A DNA stretch of 64,000 nt from Nanohaloarchaea archaeon B1-Br10_U2g21 (GTDB lineage: Archaea > Nanohalarchaeota > Nanosalinia > Nanosalinales > Nanosalinaceae). Each line of letters opens with the position of its first letter. Position 1 is the stretch's first letter. The notes under the pieces were generated by a model that saw only the letters and a list, made by a program, of their open reading frames with translations, was not told the DNA's origin and searched no databases. Location: contig LKMP01000002.1 in assembly GCA_001563915.1 (NCBI GenBank), forward strand, positions 1-64,000, given 5' to 3'. The position numbers and the translations under genes are program-made. Positions 34,694-42,347 of the stretch are shown one piece after another.

Positions 34694-34806
34694 TAAAAGT
34701 GCACCTCCCTAACTTCTTTCCCCAACTTCACCACATAGTAAAGGCTTATGATTCCTATCATAGCCGCCCACAATATCACGAAGCTGAACATAGGATCTTC
34801 AAACAT
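34693..34806 (-). CDS. 37-residue single-span membrane protein coupled to the next gene
   Basis: An ORF starting at ATG 34806: a short polar start (MFEDPMF), one hydrophobic helix (FVILWAAMIGIISLYYVV), then a basic end (KLGKEVREVHF). Its TAG overlaps the GTG of the four-helix membrane protein by one base. The topology and size are like accessory peptides such as CcmD or CcoQ. Partnership with the downstream protein is inferred from the overlap. Confidence 0.6.
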   Translation of the reverse strand: MFEDPMFSFVILWAAMIGIISLYYVVKLGKEVREVHF

Positions 34807-34844
34807 GCAAGAAATGGTTTAGATTATATAATTAATAAATCTAA

Positions 34845-35264
34845 TCAAGAATTAGTCTGTCTCAATGGCTCAGAAAGTGATTCTTCAGGATCATCTGCAG
34901 ACCAGGCCTCCACTATAAAATTGTCGGATTCTTCTGGCTCAGAGATATTGAACTCTATTTTTCGGCGTTCCAGCTGCCCCATTTCAGTCTCTTTACTCCA
35001 AGTTTCTAGAACGTCATCATGCTCGCTCAGAGCCCTCATTTCGGCTACTATCAGTCCTGAACCGCCTCTGTTGAAGAGTCTGACCTCCGCACGCAGTTGT
35101 TCCTCTTCAGAATCATTAACACTATCTTCTAACTGGTGTACTTCAAACTCTTGAAGTACTGGATTAGATACTCCAAACGCCACATATGTGAATGCTGCGA
35201 AAACAGCGCCTACAAATACTAGGCCCGATATAAGAAGCGTATTGAAAGCCCTAATAGCATTCAT
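34845..35264 (-). CDS. Membrane-anchored extracellular small protein
   Basis: 139 residues: an N-terminal membrane helix at about 8-30 (LLISGLVFVGAVFAAFTYVAFG) without a clear cleavage site, then an acidic beta-rich domain (AEVRLFNRGGSGLIVAEMRA, RRKIEFNISEP). The pattern fits a single immunoglobulin-like or CARDB-like domain held at the cell surface. Function unknown. Confidence 0.55.
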   Translation of the reverse strand: MNAIRAFNTLLISGLVFVGAVFAAFTYVAFGVSNPVLQEFEVHQLEDSVNDSEEEQLRAEVRLFNRGGSGLIVAEMRALSEHDDVLETWSKETEMGQLERRKIEFNISEPEESDNFIVEAWSADDPEESLSEPLRQTNS

Positions 35265-35369
35265 GAGATAATTTTTTTCTTTGTAGGAATAAATAACAGG
35301 CAGCTCTAAAAAATGTAGATGTAGTTATTTTAAACAAGTAAACTCTATTCATCAATAAGTGAGACTCTT

Positions 35370-35804
35370 TTGAGCGTTCCAAAGTATATAATCATAACTG
35401 TGTTTCTTGCAGCTCTGACGACTTATCTTTTAGCTCCTGCAGCAGTTGAAGACAGAATCAGTGAGTTTACTGCCTCTGCAGACAGTTGTCCTGAAGAAGT
35501 GGATAGCTTCCTTGATGGCCATGTAACTTATGTTAATGACTCTAATGTAGATGCTAGATTAGAGAGAAGTAATACCTCTAATTTCGCCACATCAACTCGA
35601 AATCTGCGTTGTGATTCAGGTGCCGATGAAGGACAGAACTTAGAACACTATTACTGCACCTCTACAACTGAGGATTTAATAGTTGAATATACTGAGTTAG
35701 ACGAAGATGGAACTATAATATCGCAGAAGAACTTGTTACTACCTTTTATAGAGCTAGATGAAGATGGGAACTACATAGACTATAGTTGTGAAGTAACTGC
35801 CTAA
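35370..35804 (+). CDS. Secreted acidic protein with four cysteines
   Basis: 144 residues from a TTG start. A signal peptide or anchor at 1-25 is followed by an acidic domain with four Cys (DSCPEE, NLRCDSG, HYYCTST, DYSCEV), enough for two disulfides. No recognised motif. It is divergent from the neighbouring membrane-protein operon. Confidence 0.55.
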   Translation: MSVPKYIIITVFLAALTTYLLAPAAVEDRISEFTASADSCPEEVDSFLDGHVTYVNDSNVDARLERSNTSNFATSTRNLRCDSGADEGQNLEHYYCTSTTEDLIVEYTELDEDGTIISQKNLLLPFIELDEDGNYIDYSCEVTA

Positions 35805-35942
35805 ACAATATCAGTTATCGACATCTGGACTGTATATCCGCATCGAAATAGAAAGTGACTCCTGGGATTACGAAGAATTTAAATAAAAAATCAGTAGAGG
35901 CTCACCCAGTTTTACAAATAACCTACGGCACAAATCAAAATC

Positions 35943-36212
35943 ATGGTACAGTTCGAGACAATAGAGAAAGAAAGAAGAGACTATGGAAACTTTCCAGGAG
36001 AAAAATTTGTTGAAGTAAGCCGCAATAAAGTTATCCAAGATGATGGTGACGAAAACACGTTTATCCAAATCAGCAGTGGCTATTACAAAGATGAAGATGA
36101 GGCCGTCTACAAAAAACGGTTTACAGTCCCTGCAGATGAAAAAGCAGTAGATCACATAGTAGAAAAGCTTCCCAAGATGCTAGAGAAAGAACAGACCTCT
36201 AAAGAAGAATAA
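35943..36212 (+). CDS. Small acidic protein, faint PC4-like pattern
   Basis: 89 residues. GEKFVEVSRNKV, then FIQISSGYYKDEDEAVYKKR and FTVPADEKAVDHIVEKL give four strands and a terminal helix, loosely like the PC4/Sub1 single-stranded-DNA-binding fold. The Lys/Arg surface that binds DNA in that family is not obvious, so this is a weak suggestion. No Shine-Dalgarno site. Confidence 0.5.
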   Translation: MVQFETIEKERRDYGNFPGEKFVEVSRNKVIQDDGDENTFIQISSGYYKDEDEAVYKKRFTVPADEKAVDHIVEKLPKMLEKEQTSKEE

Positions 36213-36298
36213 CTCCAAAAAAGACGTGGAAATTCTTTTTTTTCTTTTCTCCCTTTCTATACACTAAATTATATGTTAGTAAGTGCTATTGTTTCTGT

Positions 36299-36925
36299 AT
36301 GGAACTTGGTGCATCTATAGCATCACATTATTTCGAACCACACGAAGAGTACGATGAAGGCCTTTTAGCCGGAAGATTTAATCCTCCTGGCAACCACCAC
36401 ATAAAGTTACCTAGTTACGTCGCCGACCAGTATGATTTAAACAAAGTAAATATAGTGATAGAAGATGCAGCCCAATCTGCAAGGAACCCTTTGCCTGCGG
36501 AACAGATAAAAGATATTCTAGAAGAATCTTTGAGCGATCAAGACGTAGAGTGCAAAGCTTTTACCCATGACATAACAGACTTTGAGAGCTTTATGTGGGA
36601 CGACTTAGAACCTCTCAACGAAAACACTTTATACTACACTGGAGACCTCGAACAAGCCATATTTGGAAAAATAAAACAACTCTATACAGGGAAAAACTTT
36701 GGGATAGCTTATGAACCCAGAGAACATCAAGACTTAGGCAGCGAAGCCACCACAGCCTCATCAGGAACACAAATCAAACAAGCAATAAATCAGAGTCGTC
36801 CTTGGCAAAACTATGTGCCTCCAGAAACACTGAAAACACTAGAAGAAAATCATGAGGCCTTAACAACAATCCAAGAAGGAAACCCTACAGGACGAGGTAA
36901 ACACCTCGAGCTAATAAAAAAATAA
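36299..36925 (+). CDS. NMN-adenylyltransferase-like nucleotidyltransferase with altered HxGH
   Basis: 208 residues. LLAGRFNPPGNHHIKL at 22-37 aligns with GRFQPFHxGH of archaeal NMNAT, IVIEDAAQSARNPLPAEQI at 52-70 with the SAQxS...NPFTAxER block, and SSGTQIKQAI then PWQNYVPPETL at 154-178 with the ISGTxIR...VP end. All blocks are in the right order and spacing. The catalytic HxGH reads GNHH, so activity may be shifted or lost. Leaderless promoter TTATATGTT near 36270. Confidence 0.7.
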   Translation: MELGASIASHYFEPHEEYDEGLLAGRFNPPGNHHIKLPSYVADQYDLNKVNIVIEDAAQSARNPLPAEQIKDILEESLSDQDVECKAFTHDITDFESFMWDDLEPLNENTLYYTGDLEQAIFGKIKQLYTGKNFGIAYEPREHQDLGSEATTASSGTQIKQAINQSRPWQNYVPPETLKTLEENHEALTTIQEGNPTGRGKHLELIKK

Positions 36926-37007
36926 AAACTGAAAACAACTTTTCCCTTAACCTTCTTTTTTGCTCAAACAGACCTAATTAAATCCATATCTCAAAAAAGA
37001 GCTTATT

Positions 37008-37430
37008 ATGGGCAAAAGGATTAATTCAGGTGTAGAGACTTTCACAGAAAAAACTACCGACTATCGGAAATGCATGTTCCGAATGAAACAGAAAGATTTC
37101 CATTTCCACCTCAAAGAAGTCAAAGCTGTAAAGTTCAAAGGCGGTACAAAACATGGATTCATCAAAGCTATGATTTGTAAGGCCCTCGATGACGAAGGCC
37201 ACTATTACTTAACAGAAAAAGAATTCAATAACGGTAGAGAAGCAGACATCTATGATGCAAGTATTGACTCAGTAATTGAAATCGAATCTAACTGCACACC
37301 CGCAGACAGAAAGAAAAAGATCAAAGATTTTGGTAAAAGTGTTAAAGAAGTCTACATAATTGATCCTGTAAATTGGCCAGATAACTACGAAAAGGTCTAC
37401 AACAAAGCAAAAGACGAATTTTGTTTCTAA
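37008..37430 (+). CDS. Possible PD-(D/E)xK nuclease-fold protein
   Basis: 140 residues, unusually basic for this window. HGFIKAMICKALDDEG, then EFNNGREADIYDASIDSVIEIES at 72-94 gives a helix, then a strand bearing Asp80, then a strand with Glu91 and Glu93 (EIES in place of ExK), followed by VKEVYIIDP. This is the PD-(D/E)xK core order. Basic composition, four Cys and isolation hint at a virus- or plasmid-derived gene. The call rests on motif pattern only. Confidence 0.45.
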   Translation: MGKRINSGVETFTEKTTDYRKCMFRMKQKDFHFHLKEVKAVKFKGGTKHGFIKAMICKALDDEGHYYLTEKEFNNGREADIYDASIDSVIEIESNCTPADRKKKIKDFGKSVKEVYIIDPVNWPDNYEKVYNKAKDEFCF

Positions 37431-37460
37431 CCCAGCTTCTAGAAAAAATTAATAGTATAA

Positions 37461-37494
37461 TAGCCCAGCCAGCCGCCAAGCAAAGTCTGGGCTA
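37461..37494. repeat. Perfect 8-base inverted repeat in a spacer
   Basis: TAGCCCAG at 37461-37468 and CTGGGCTA at 37487-37494 are exact reverse complements around an 18-base loop. It sits after the 37008 gene and could be a terminator-like RNA hairpin shared by the convergent genes, or part of a small RNA. The rest of 37431-37644 shows nothing. Confidence 0.4.
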
Positions 37495-37644
37495 CCAATG
37501 CATTCTCCACTAAAAAGCAGAGAAAGCATAAAATACAAATAAAAACACAACTCTTAAAAGAAGGAAACAAAGACTTTACTCCAGTTTTCTCTATACACCA
37601 GATCTATCTAATTATTACCTCTAACATTTTAACGCCTTTAGAGA

Positions 37645-39093
37645 TTACTGCCATTTCAGTTTGGGATAACTATCTTCCACAGTCCTCCATACGTTTTCAA
37701 AGTCAAATCCCTCCATATTTTCTGCGGCAGCATCTCCTTTCATCTCCTCAGTAGTTAAGCCTTTAGCCGTTGGACTATCTGATCTCGTGCCATCACAATC
37801 CGGGCATAAATCCTCGTTCCAGTAGGAATATTCTGCTCCGCCTCTTCCAATCAGTGCATTTCTTTGCTCTCCCTCTGCACCATCATTAGGAGGGTTTACC
37901 GTAAATGTCCTGTTGACACTACTACCTCTTCCCTGTATACCTCCTGTTTGAACACTTGCACCATCTATTTCTCCCGTATAATAGGAGTCTACTATTGTTG
38001 CTGCCCTCCCCGCTATACCTCCTGATCGACCCCCATTAACCGTAGCTTCAGAGTAAGACTGATTTACGGTGCCGTGACGACCTACAATTCCGGCTGTTCT
38101 TCGGCCTGGACCTTCAGAGTACCCGCTTGTATGCGATTTCAGGATATGCGTTCCTGAACCTGCTCCTAACAATACGCCTACTTTTCTCGACCCTCCAACT
38201 ACTTCTCCATTTGCATAGGTCTTATAGATTAAACTATTTCTTACATCTCCTCCTAGCGCTCCAGTTCGATGATCTCCTATTATTCCAGTATTATTTAGCT
38301 TTAGATATTCTACAGTCATATCGTCGCCGTAACCTACTAACCCCACCCTATCTGTTTCTGGACGCTCTATCGCTAAACCTTCAATAACATTGCTGTTACC
38401 ATTTATAGACGCTCTGAATGGTTCTTCAGGATCTCCTAAAGGATGAAATCCACTTTCCCACGCTTCTGTCTGCTGCGCATCTATTTTTCGTTCTAAACTA
38501 TACTCTCCTTCTTTATCTTCACTCATACACTGCAATTCTGCAAGATTATTTATCTGATATACCTCCTCGTCTTCAACCCACATCTCTTCAATGATTTCAC
38601 CGCAGGCATTTCTTCTATACGGATCGTCCCATAGCTCTCCGTTTTCAGGAATTTCTAAATCCCCAGTTATAGTACCTGATTCAACTAATCCTTCTAAATT
38701 TCCTTGTGTATATTGAACTTCTAGCTCAAATTCTCCCTCTGAGTCAGAGGAAATGTTTGTTAGCCCTAAAACTTCTTCATTTCCTACCCCAACATCAGTG
38801 AAACTATTTAAGACCATTTTCTTTGAATCAGGGTTTGATATTGTTATTTTTTCAACCTCAAGATTTTCTGAACCTCCATTTCTAACCACTAACTCTAAAC
38901 TTTCATCGCCAACATCACTATCAGTTATTATTACATCTCCATCATCAAAACCAGATATTTGAACGCTAGGTCCAAAAATATCGCCTTGAACCACTGAAAA
39001 GATTGCGCCGCCGACCACAGCAACAACTAATAACATCCAGCCATAAGTCATCAAATACTCAATCGCAGACTGACCTGAGAACGTTCCTCTCAT
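37645..39093 (-). CDS. Pilin-anchored GLUG-repeat adhesin-like protein
   Basis: 482 residues. The N terminus RGTFSG followed by QSAIEYLMTYGW is a class III (type IV pilin-like) signal, cleaved before Gln8, whose hydrophobic helix (to about 36) assembles into filaments. An acidic beta domain follows, then from about 165 a repeated GLUG-type region (TGALGGDVRNSLIYKTYANG, SGGIAGRAATIVDSYYTGEI), a Cys pair CPDC, and the family's usual end FDFENVWRTVEDSYPKLKW. This is a filament-borne adhesin candidate for contact with other cells. Confidence 0.8.
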   Translation of the reverse strand: MRGTFSGQSAIEYLMTYGWMLLVVAVVGGAIFSVVQGDIFGPSVQISGFDDGDVIITDSDVGDESLELVVRNGGSENLEVEKITISNPDSKKMVLNSFTDVGVGNEEVLGLTNISSDSEGEFELEVQYTQGNLEGLVESGTITGDLEIPENGELWDDPYRRNACGEIIEEMWVEDEEVYQINNLAELQCMSEDKEGEYSLERKIDAQQTEAWESGFHPLGDPEEPFRASINGNSNVIEGLAIERPETDRVGLVGYGDDMTVEYLKLNNTGIIGDHRTGALGGDVRNSLIYKTYANGEVVGGSRKVGVLLGAGSGTHILKSHTSGYSEGPGRRTAGIVGRHGTVNQSYSEATVNGGRSGGIAGRAATIVDSYYTGEIDGASVQTGGIQGRGSSVNRTFTVNPPNDGAEGEQRNALIGRGGAEYSYWNEDLCPDCDGTRSDSPTAKGLTTEEMKGDAAAENMEGFDFENVWRTVEDSYPKLKWQ

Positions 39094-39147
39094 AATAATA
39101 CTCTTTATTGTGGCATACTAAAACCTTTACTCAGATAAAACAAGAAA

Positions 39148-39568
39148 TTGAGGCAAATACAAATAACAGTCGCGTTCAGACATGAAGCACCATACGATAT
39201 ACTTGCCGAGCAGAATCAGAAGGTCGAGAGCAACGGGACTTCATGGACTGACAGAGAAGAAAGAACCTGGAATAACGTAGTCTTCCCAAAAATTTCTCAG
39301 AGTAAGCTAATTATAGAATGGGAAAAAACTGAAGAGAACGGAAAAATCAATACTATGGTCTCTTCGCAAACCTAACTGGAAAATCAGAACTCTCCACAGC
39401 CTAAGACGCACAAGAATCACAGATCTAGTAGCAGACACAGGCCTAAGTGTGAAAGAAGTCAGACAGAGATCAGGACATCCAATTATAGAAACGATAGACA
39501 GCTACAAAGAGAACAGTGTAGAAAGTCCGAAAAACTCTGGAAAGATACTGTATGGAAGAAAATGTTGA
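39148..39568 (+). pseudogene. Frameshifted tyrosine recombinase (integrase) remnant
   Basis: In one frame up to TGA 39566-39568 the DNA reads TLHSLRRTRITDLVADTGLS, then KEVRQRSGHPIIETIDSYKE. This is the C-terminal catalytic part of tyrosine recombinases: the HxxR box, the later G-H, and the terminal Tyr. Upstream, in another frame (39148-39375), FPKISQSKLIIEWEK and NTMVSSQT resemble the preceding part of the same domain. A frameshift near 39362-39376 joins them. The N-terminal core-binding domain is absent. It marks a decayed mobile element. Confidence 0.7.
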
Positions 39569-39625
39569 CTTATTGAGTTTAGTAGAAGGTTAAATCATTG
39601 ATTTTTATGATCTGAATTTTGAAAC

Positions 39626-40450
39626 TCAACTCCAATGTTTTTGAATGTATTCAGTAGCTTCACCTATGCTTAGTGGTTTTGAAGAACTTCCTTGTCTAAC
39701 ATAAAACTCCTCTTTATCTCCAAAGTAAACAGGATCAGAGCTTGATTCTACTGATACAACACAAATAGTCTTGCCTTCGACTTCCTCAAATTCAACCTCT
39801 GTATAAATGGAACCGAACGTATCACCCATTTTATCTGAGATTACCTGGTTAAGCTGCAGCTCGAAATCATCGCGGCCTTTCTTCATTTGTTTAAGATCTC
39901 TTTCAATACCCACAATCTCTTTGTTCTCATCTTTTACCCCAATTATCAGAGTTCCGCCCTCAGAGTTGGCAAAAGCACATATTTCTTTAGCTGCTTTTTC
40001 TTTTAAGGCCTTATTAGGCTCTTTCTGATAAACATCCCATAAAAACGTCTCCTTGAATTCTATTTTGAAATTCTCTCCTCTCTGAATCAAATCTCTAACG
40101 TCATAACTCTCTTGTTCGGCTTCAGCATCCAAATTTTCAATGAAACTATTGATAGCTTCTGATAGCATTTCCCTCCGTTTCTGAAGGAACTTTTCGTAGT
40201 TCTTCGTTTTCCATAATTCAGTATTCTTAGGGACAAATTGTTGCTCGAAAGCTTTAGGATGGTCTTCCATTATCTCTGGCATATACTCTGAAGGCGGAGT
40301 ATCGTTAATATTCCAATTCCCTTCCTTAGTTAGAAATGCTCTATTTGCTATTTCATTGACTCTACTCTGATCCGAGCTGTTATTTGTGTTATACCCGTTT
40401 TTATAGAGAAGAGATTTAGGGAAAATGTGGTGAGAGTGTTTATTGCTCTG
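39626..40450 (-). pseudogene. 5'-truncated DUF262/DUF1524 (GmrSD-type) plus AlbA_2 gene
   Basis: The open frame runs without a start from 40450. It begins SNKHSHHIFPKSLLYKNGY, the HNH-like block of DUF1524, then NEIANRAFLTKEGNWNIND and WKTKNYEKFLQKRREM, the usual end of that domain, and continues into an AlbA_2/Schlafen-type DNA-binding domain (FKIEFKETFLW, EICAFANSEGGTLIIGVKD). The DUF262 N-terminal part is missing. Only a shorter product from ATG 40282 could be made. The break falls exactly within the last codons of the small gene at 40440-40709. Confidence 0.75.
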
Positions 40451-40709
40451 TCATATCTGTGTGGCTTGAGACAAAGAGGTCTGTTCCCCTCATAAACTTC
40501 TTCAGTTCATCATAATCGTCTGTAGCTCCTATAGCCATTCCGTATCTCTCATCTTTGTTTTCTACTTCGTATCTGTCTGTTTCTTCTAGGACTTCGATTG
40601 CTCTGTCGAATGATTCTCTGTCTGCTTCATCCCCTTGCCATTCTTCTGGTTTATACTCAAGTTCTACAGCATGTCTTCCGCTGTAAACTGATTCAACTTC
40701 TTCTGTCAT
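40440..40709 (-). CDS. Acidic hypothetical protein joined to a truncated gene
   Basis: 89 residues, acidic and soluble (FDRAIEVLEETDRYEVENKD, then MGAT-like turn and a C-terminal SSHTDMTEQ). No recognised family. Its last four codons overlap the start of the truncated DUF1524/AlbA reading frame. Its promoter region holds two inverted repeats and a TATA box, and a diverged copy of the tRNA-Thr 3' flank lies about 80 bases upstream. Confidence 0.6.
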   Translation of the reverse strand: MTEEVESVYSGRHAVELEYKPEEWQGDEADRESFDRAIEVLEETDRYEVENKDERYGMAIGATDDYDELKKFMRGTDLFVSSHTDMTEQ

Positions 40710-40714
40710 AGTAT

Positions 40715-40747
40715 GTTACTGGTAAGTAACAAATATTTATATTTGTT
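40715..40747 (-). promoter_or_regulatory. Operator-like inverted repeats over a TATA box
   Basis: GTTACT/AGTAAC (40715-40720 and 40725-40730) and AACAAATA/TATTTGTT (40728-40735 and 40740-40747) are two perfect inverted repeats. The second contains the minus-strand TATAAATA, about 30 bases before the ATG at 40709. A dimeric repressor bound here would block transcription. Confidence 0.5.
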
Positions 40748-40790
40748 TTGGTCTTTCGATTTTTCTCATCAAGCGCTTTGATGTTCAGAA

Positions 40791-40862
40791 GCTCATATGA
40801 GCAACACTATCAAAAAATCCTGTTATTAGGACTTGATAAGATAAAATATTGGGTATAGCCCC
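40791..40862. repeat. Copy A of a 72-base direct repeat ending in the tRNA-Thr 3' end
   Basis: Ungapped alignment with 41763-41834 gives 54 of 72 identical bases (75% by hand count). The right end TAGCCCC matches the last bases of the tRNA-Thr gene. Sequence beyond 40862 differs. It fits a far att site left by integration at the tRNA 3' end. Confidence 0.6.
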
Positions 40863-40946
40863 TTTTTGAGCTTTTGACAATCGTTGCCAAAGCCCATATT
40901 TATGGTGAGACCGAAGGGTTGTTAATGTTAGTTTTAGTAGACAATC

Positions 40947-41261
40947 TTAAGTTTTCTCCTCAAACTGACTTAATTGGTCTTTTATCAGTTCAATTAAGTC
41001 CTCAGTATTCCTGTATTCTCGGATATTGTCAGATACTGCTTTCAAAGAGCCTGAAGGAGTAGAACCTGTTTCATATACGCACAATATTGGAATGTTATAC
41101 GAATCAGCCCAGCCAAGTTCAATACCTTGTCCTGTTGAAGCTTCAGAAACTTCTGCCAAAACAAGATCACACTGATTCTGCAAAAACTCTTTGGAGTTAA
41201 ATGGCTTATCAGAATCTTCCTTATTAGAAAAATAATAAGAGAAAATATGTGTTTCTTTAGC
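40947..41261 (-). pseudogene. 5'-truncated nucleoside 2-deoxyribosyltransferase-like gene
   Basis: The frame is open from 41261 to the stop at 40947 and reads FNSKEFLQNQCDLVLAEVSE, then ASTGQGIELGWADSYNIPIL and CVYETGSTPSG. This is the C-terminal half of the deoxyribosyltransferase/DNPH1 family (pattern D-L-x-V-A-E-V-S ... G-x-G-x-E-L-G-x-A). The N-terminal substrate-binding half is missing. The frame begins inside the stop region of the gene at 41257-41697, so the loss coincides with that gene's arrival. Confidence 0.65.
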
Positions 41262-41697
41262 CTAAAGTCCTTCTGATCTCTGCAACAGTTTCAACTGCCT
41301 CTACTGTATCTTCCAGTAGGTCAACTGTTTCTTTCGGCGATTCCTGAGGCTCAAAGCCAGCCATTAATAATCCGCTTGAATACTCGTTACTGTAAACATC
41401 GCAACTCACTTCTTCACTTTTAAGATGATTGATTGCCGAATAGACTGCTTCGGGGTTAAGATCATCAAGCTCTGTATTAGAACCAGAGGGTTCTCCTTCA
41501 GGAATGTTGACCGATAGCTCTTTTAGATTTTCTGCATCATCGTAACTCAAGGATGCGTTTGTAGAATCTTTCTCGTACTGGAAATATAATCCTTCACTAC
41601 TATGTTCGTCGAAGCTATATCCTCTTTCTTCTAACATAGCTTCGGCAGCATCTCCTTGTGGATCGGAAGGACGACAGCTCTTATCTTTTGTCATCAT
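41257..41697 (-). CDS. Acidic hypothetical protein at the tRNA-Thr locus
   Basis: 146 residues, very acidic, predicted mostly soluble; blocks GDAAEAMLEERGYSFDEHSS and SPKETVDLLEDTVEAVETVA. I recognise no family. It is the first gene left of tRNA-Thr, its end fuses directly to the truncated deoxyribosyltransferase frame, and its upstream region carries repeat copy B. Confidence 0.6.
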   Translation of the reverse strand: MMTKDKSCRPSDPQGDAAEAMLEERGYSFDEHSSEGLYFQYEKDSTNASLSYDDAENLKELSVNIPEGEPSGSNTELDDLNPEAVYSAINHLKSEEVSCDVYSNEYSSGLLMAGFEPQESPKETVDLLEDTVEAVETVAEIRRTLG

Positions 41698-41762
41698 ACA
41701 GTAACAATAGTTTGTAAGGTTTAAAAAAGTATTGCCTTATTCTTGCAAATACCGAGTTCAAA

Positions 41763-41834
41763 TCTCATAAGAGCAATATTAGTTCAATAACCTGTTATCA
41801 AAACCTGATAAACTAAAATATTTGGTTTAGCCCC
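41763..41834. repeat. Copy B of the 72-base direct repeat, at the tRNA-Thr 3' end
   Basis: Includes the last six tRNA bases and 66 bases of 3' flank. It is 75% identical without gaps to 40791-40862, 972 bases away. Confidence 0.6.
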
Positions 41835-41916
41835 GAGTGGGATTTGAACCCACGACCTGCTCCTATCTTGCTCATTGTTACAAGGGAGCTGCTCTGGCCA
41901 GCTGAGCTATCGAGGC
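41829..41916 (-). tRNA. tRNA-Thr (anticodon TGT) with a 14-base intron
   Basis: Acceptor GCCTCGA pairs with TCGGGGC; discriminator U. Anticodon stem GCTCC/GGAGC. The loop reads CTTGTA, then 14 extra bases at 41878-41865, then A. Removing them leaves a 74-base tRNA with anticodon TGT. The intron is at the canonical 37/38 site. Confidence 0.9.
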
Positions 41917-41974
41917 CTCTGTGTTAGAGAGATAAGGAAATTTTTATATGCAGCATAGTAGTTTGCACCGTTTT

Positions 41975-42283
41975 TTAGACATCTACGTTGTCTGGTGTTT
42001 CTTTGATTTCTTTTTCTGCTTTGTCTTTGATACGGTAGATGTTACTTGATCTATCGCAGTTTGGACAACTAATCCACCACGGCCTAGACCCCAGTTCTTC
42101 TTCATCTTTGAACTCATGGCCACAGTATGGGCATTTGATGACATACATGAACATTTCCATGTCATAGCTTGCTACTTTGGCGAAGCCTGTACTCTCTCCT
42201 TCATCGTTTTCTAGTTCTCTGTTGGTTGCGTATTCAATCTTGTCATAGTCTAGATCAAGGGTTACACTGGGTTCTTCTGCCAT
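41975..42283 (-). CDS. Zinc-ribbon protein
   Basis: 102 residues. YVIKCPYCGHEF and WWISCPNCDRSSNIYRI give a Cys4 zinc ribbon (two CPxC knuckles about 20 apart) in the C-terminal half; the acidic N-terminal 45 residues form a beta-like segment. Single-ribbon proteins of this kind often bind RNA or join larger complexes; function unknown. Confidence 0.7.
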   Translation of the reverse strand: MAEEPSVTLDLDYDKIEYATNRELENDEGESTGFAKVASYDMEMFMYVIKCPYCGHEFKDEEELGSRPWWISCPNCDRSSNIYRIKDKAEKEIKETPDNVDV

Positions 42284-42347
42284 CGTTTATACCACAAGAC
42301 TTGAATGGTACTGCAGCTTTTTTAACTATTGTATAAGCTTAGACTGT

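Noticed and set aside
34699-35154. 151-codon plus-strand open frame
   Set aside because: It lies antisense to two minus-strand genes (34693-34806 and 34845-35264) whose membrane helices and overlap are far more protein-like.
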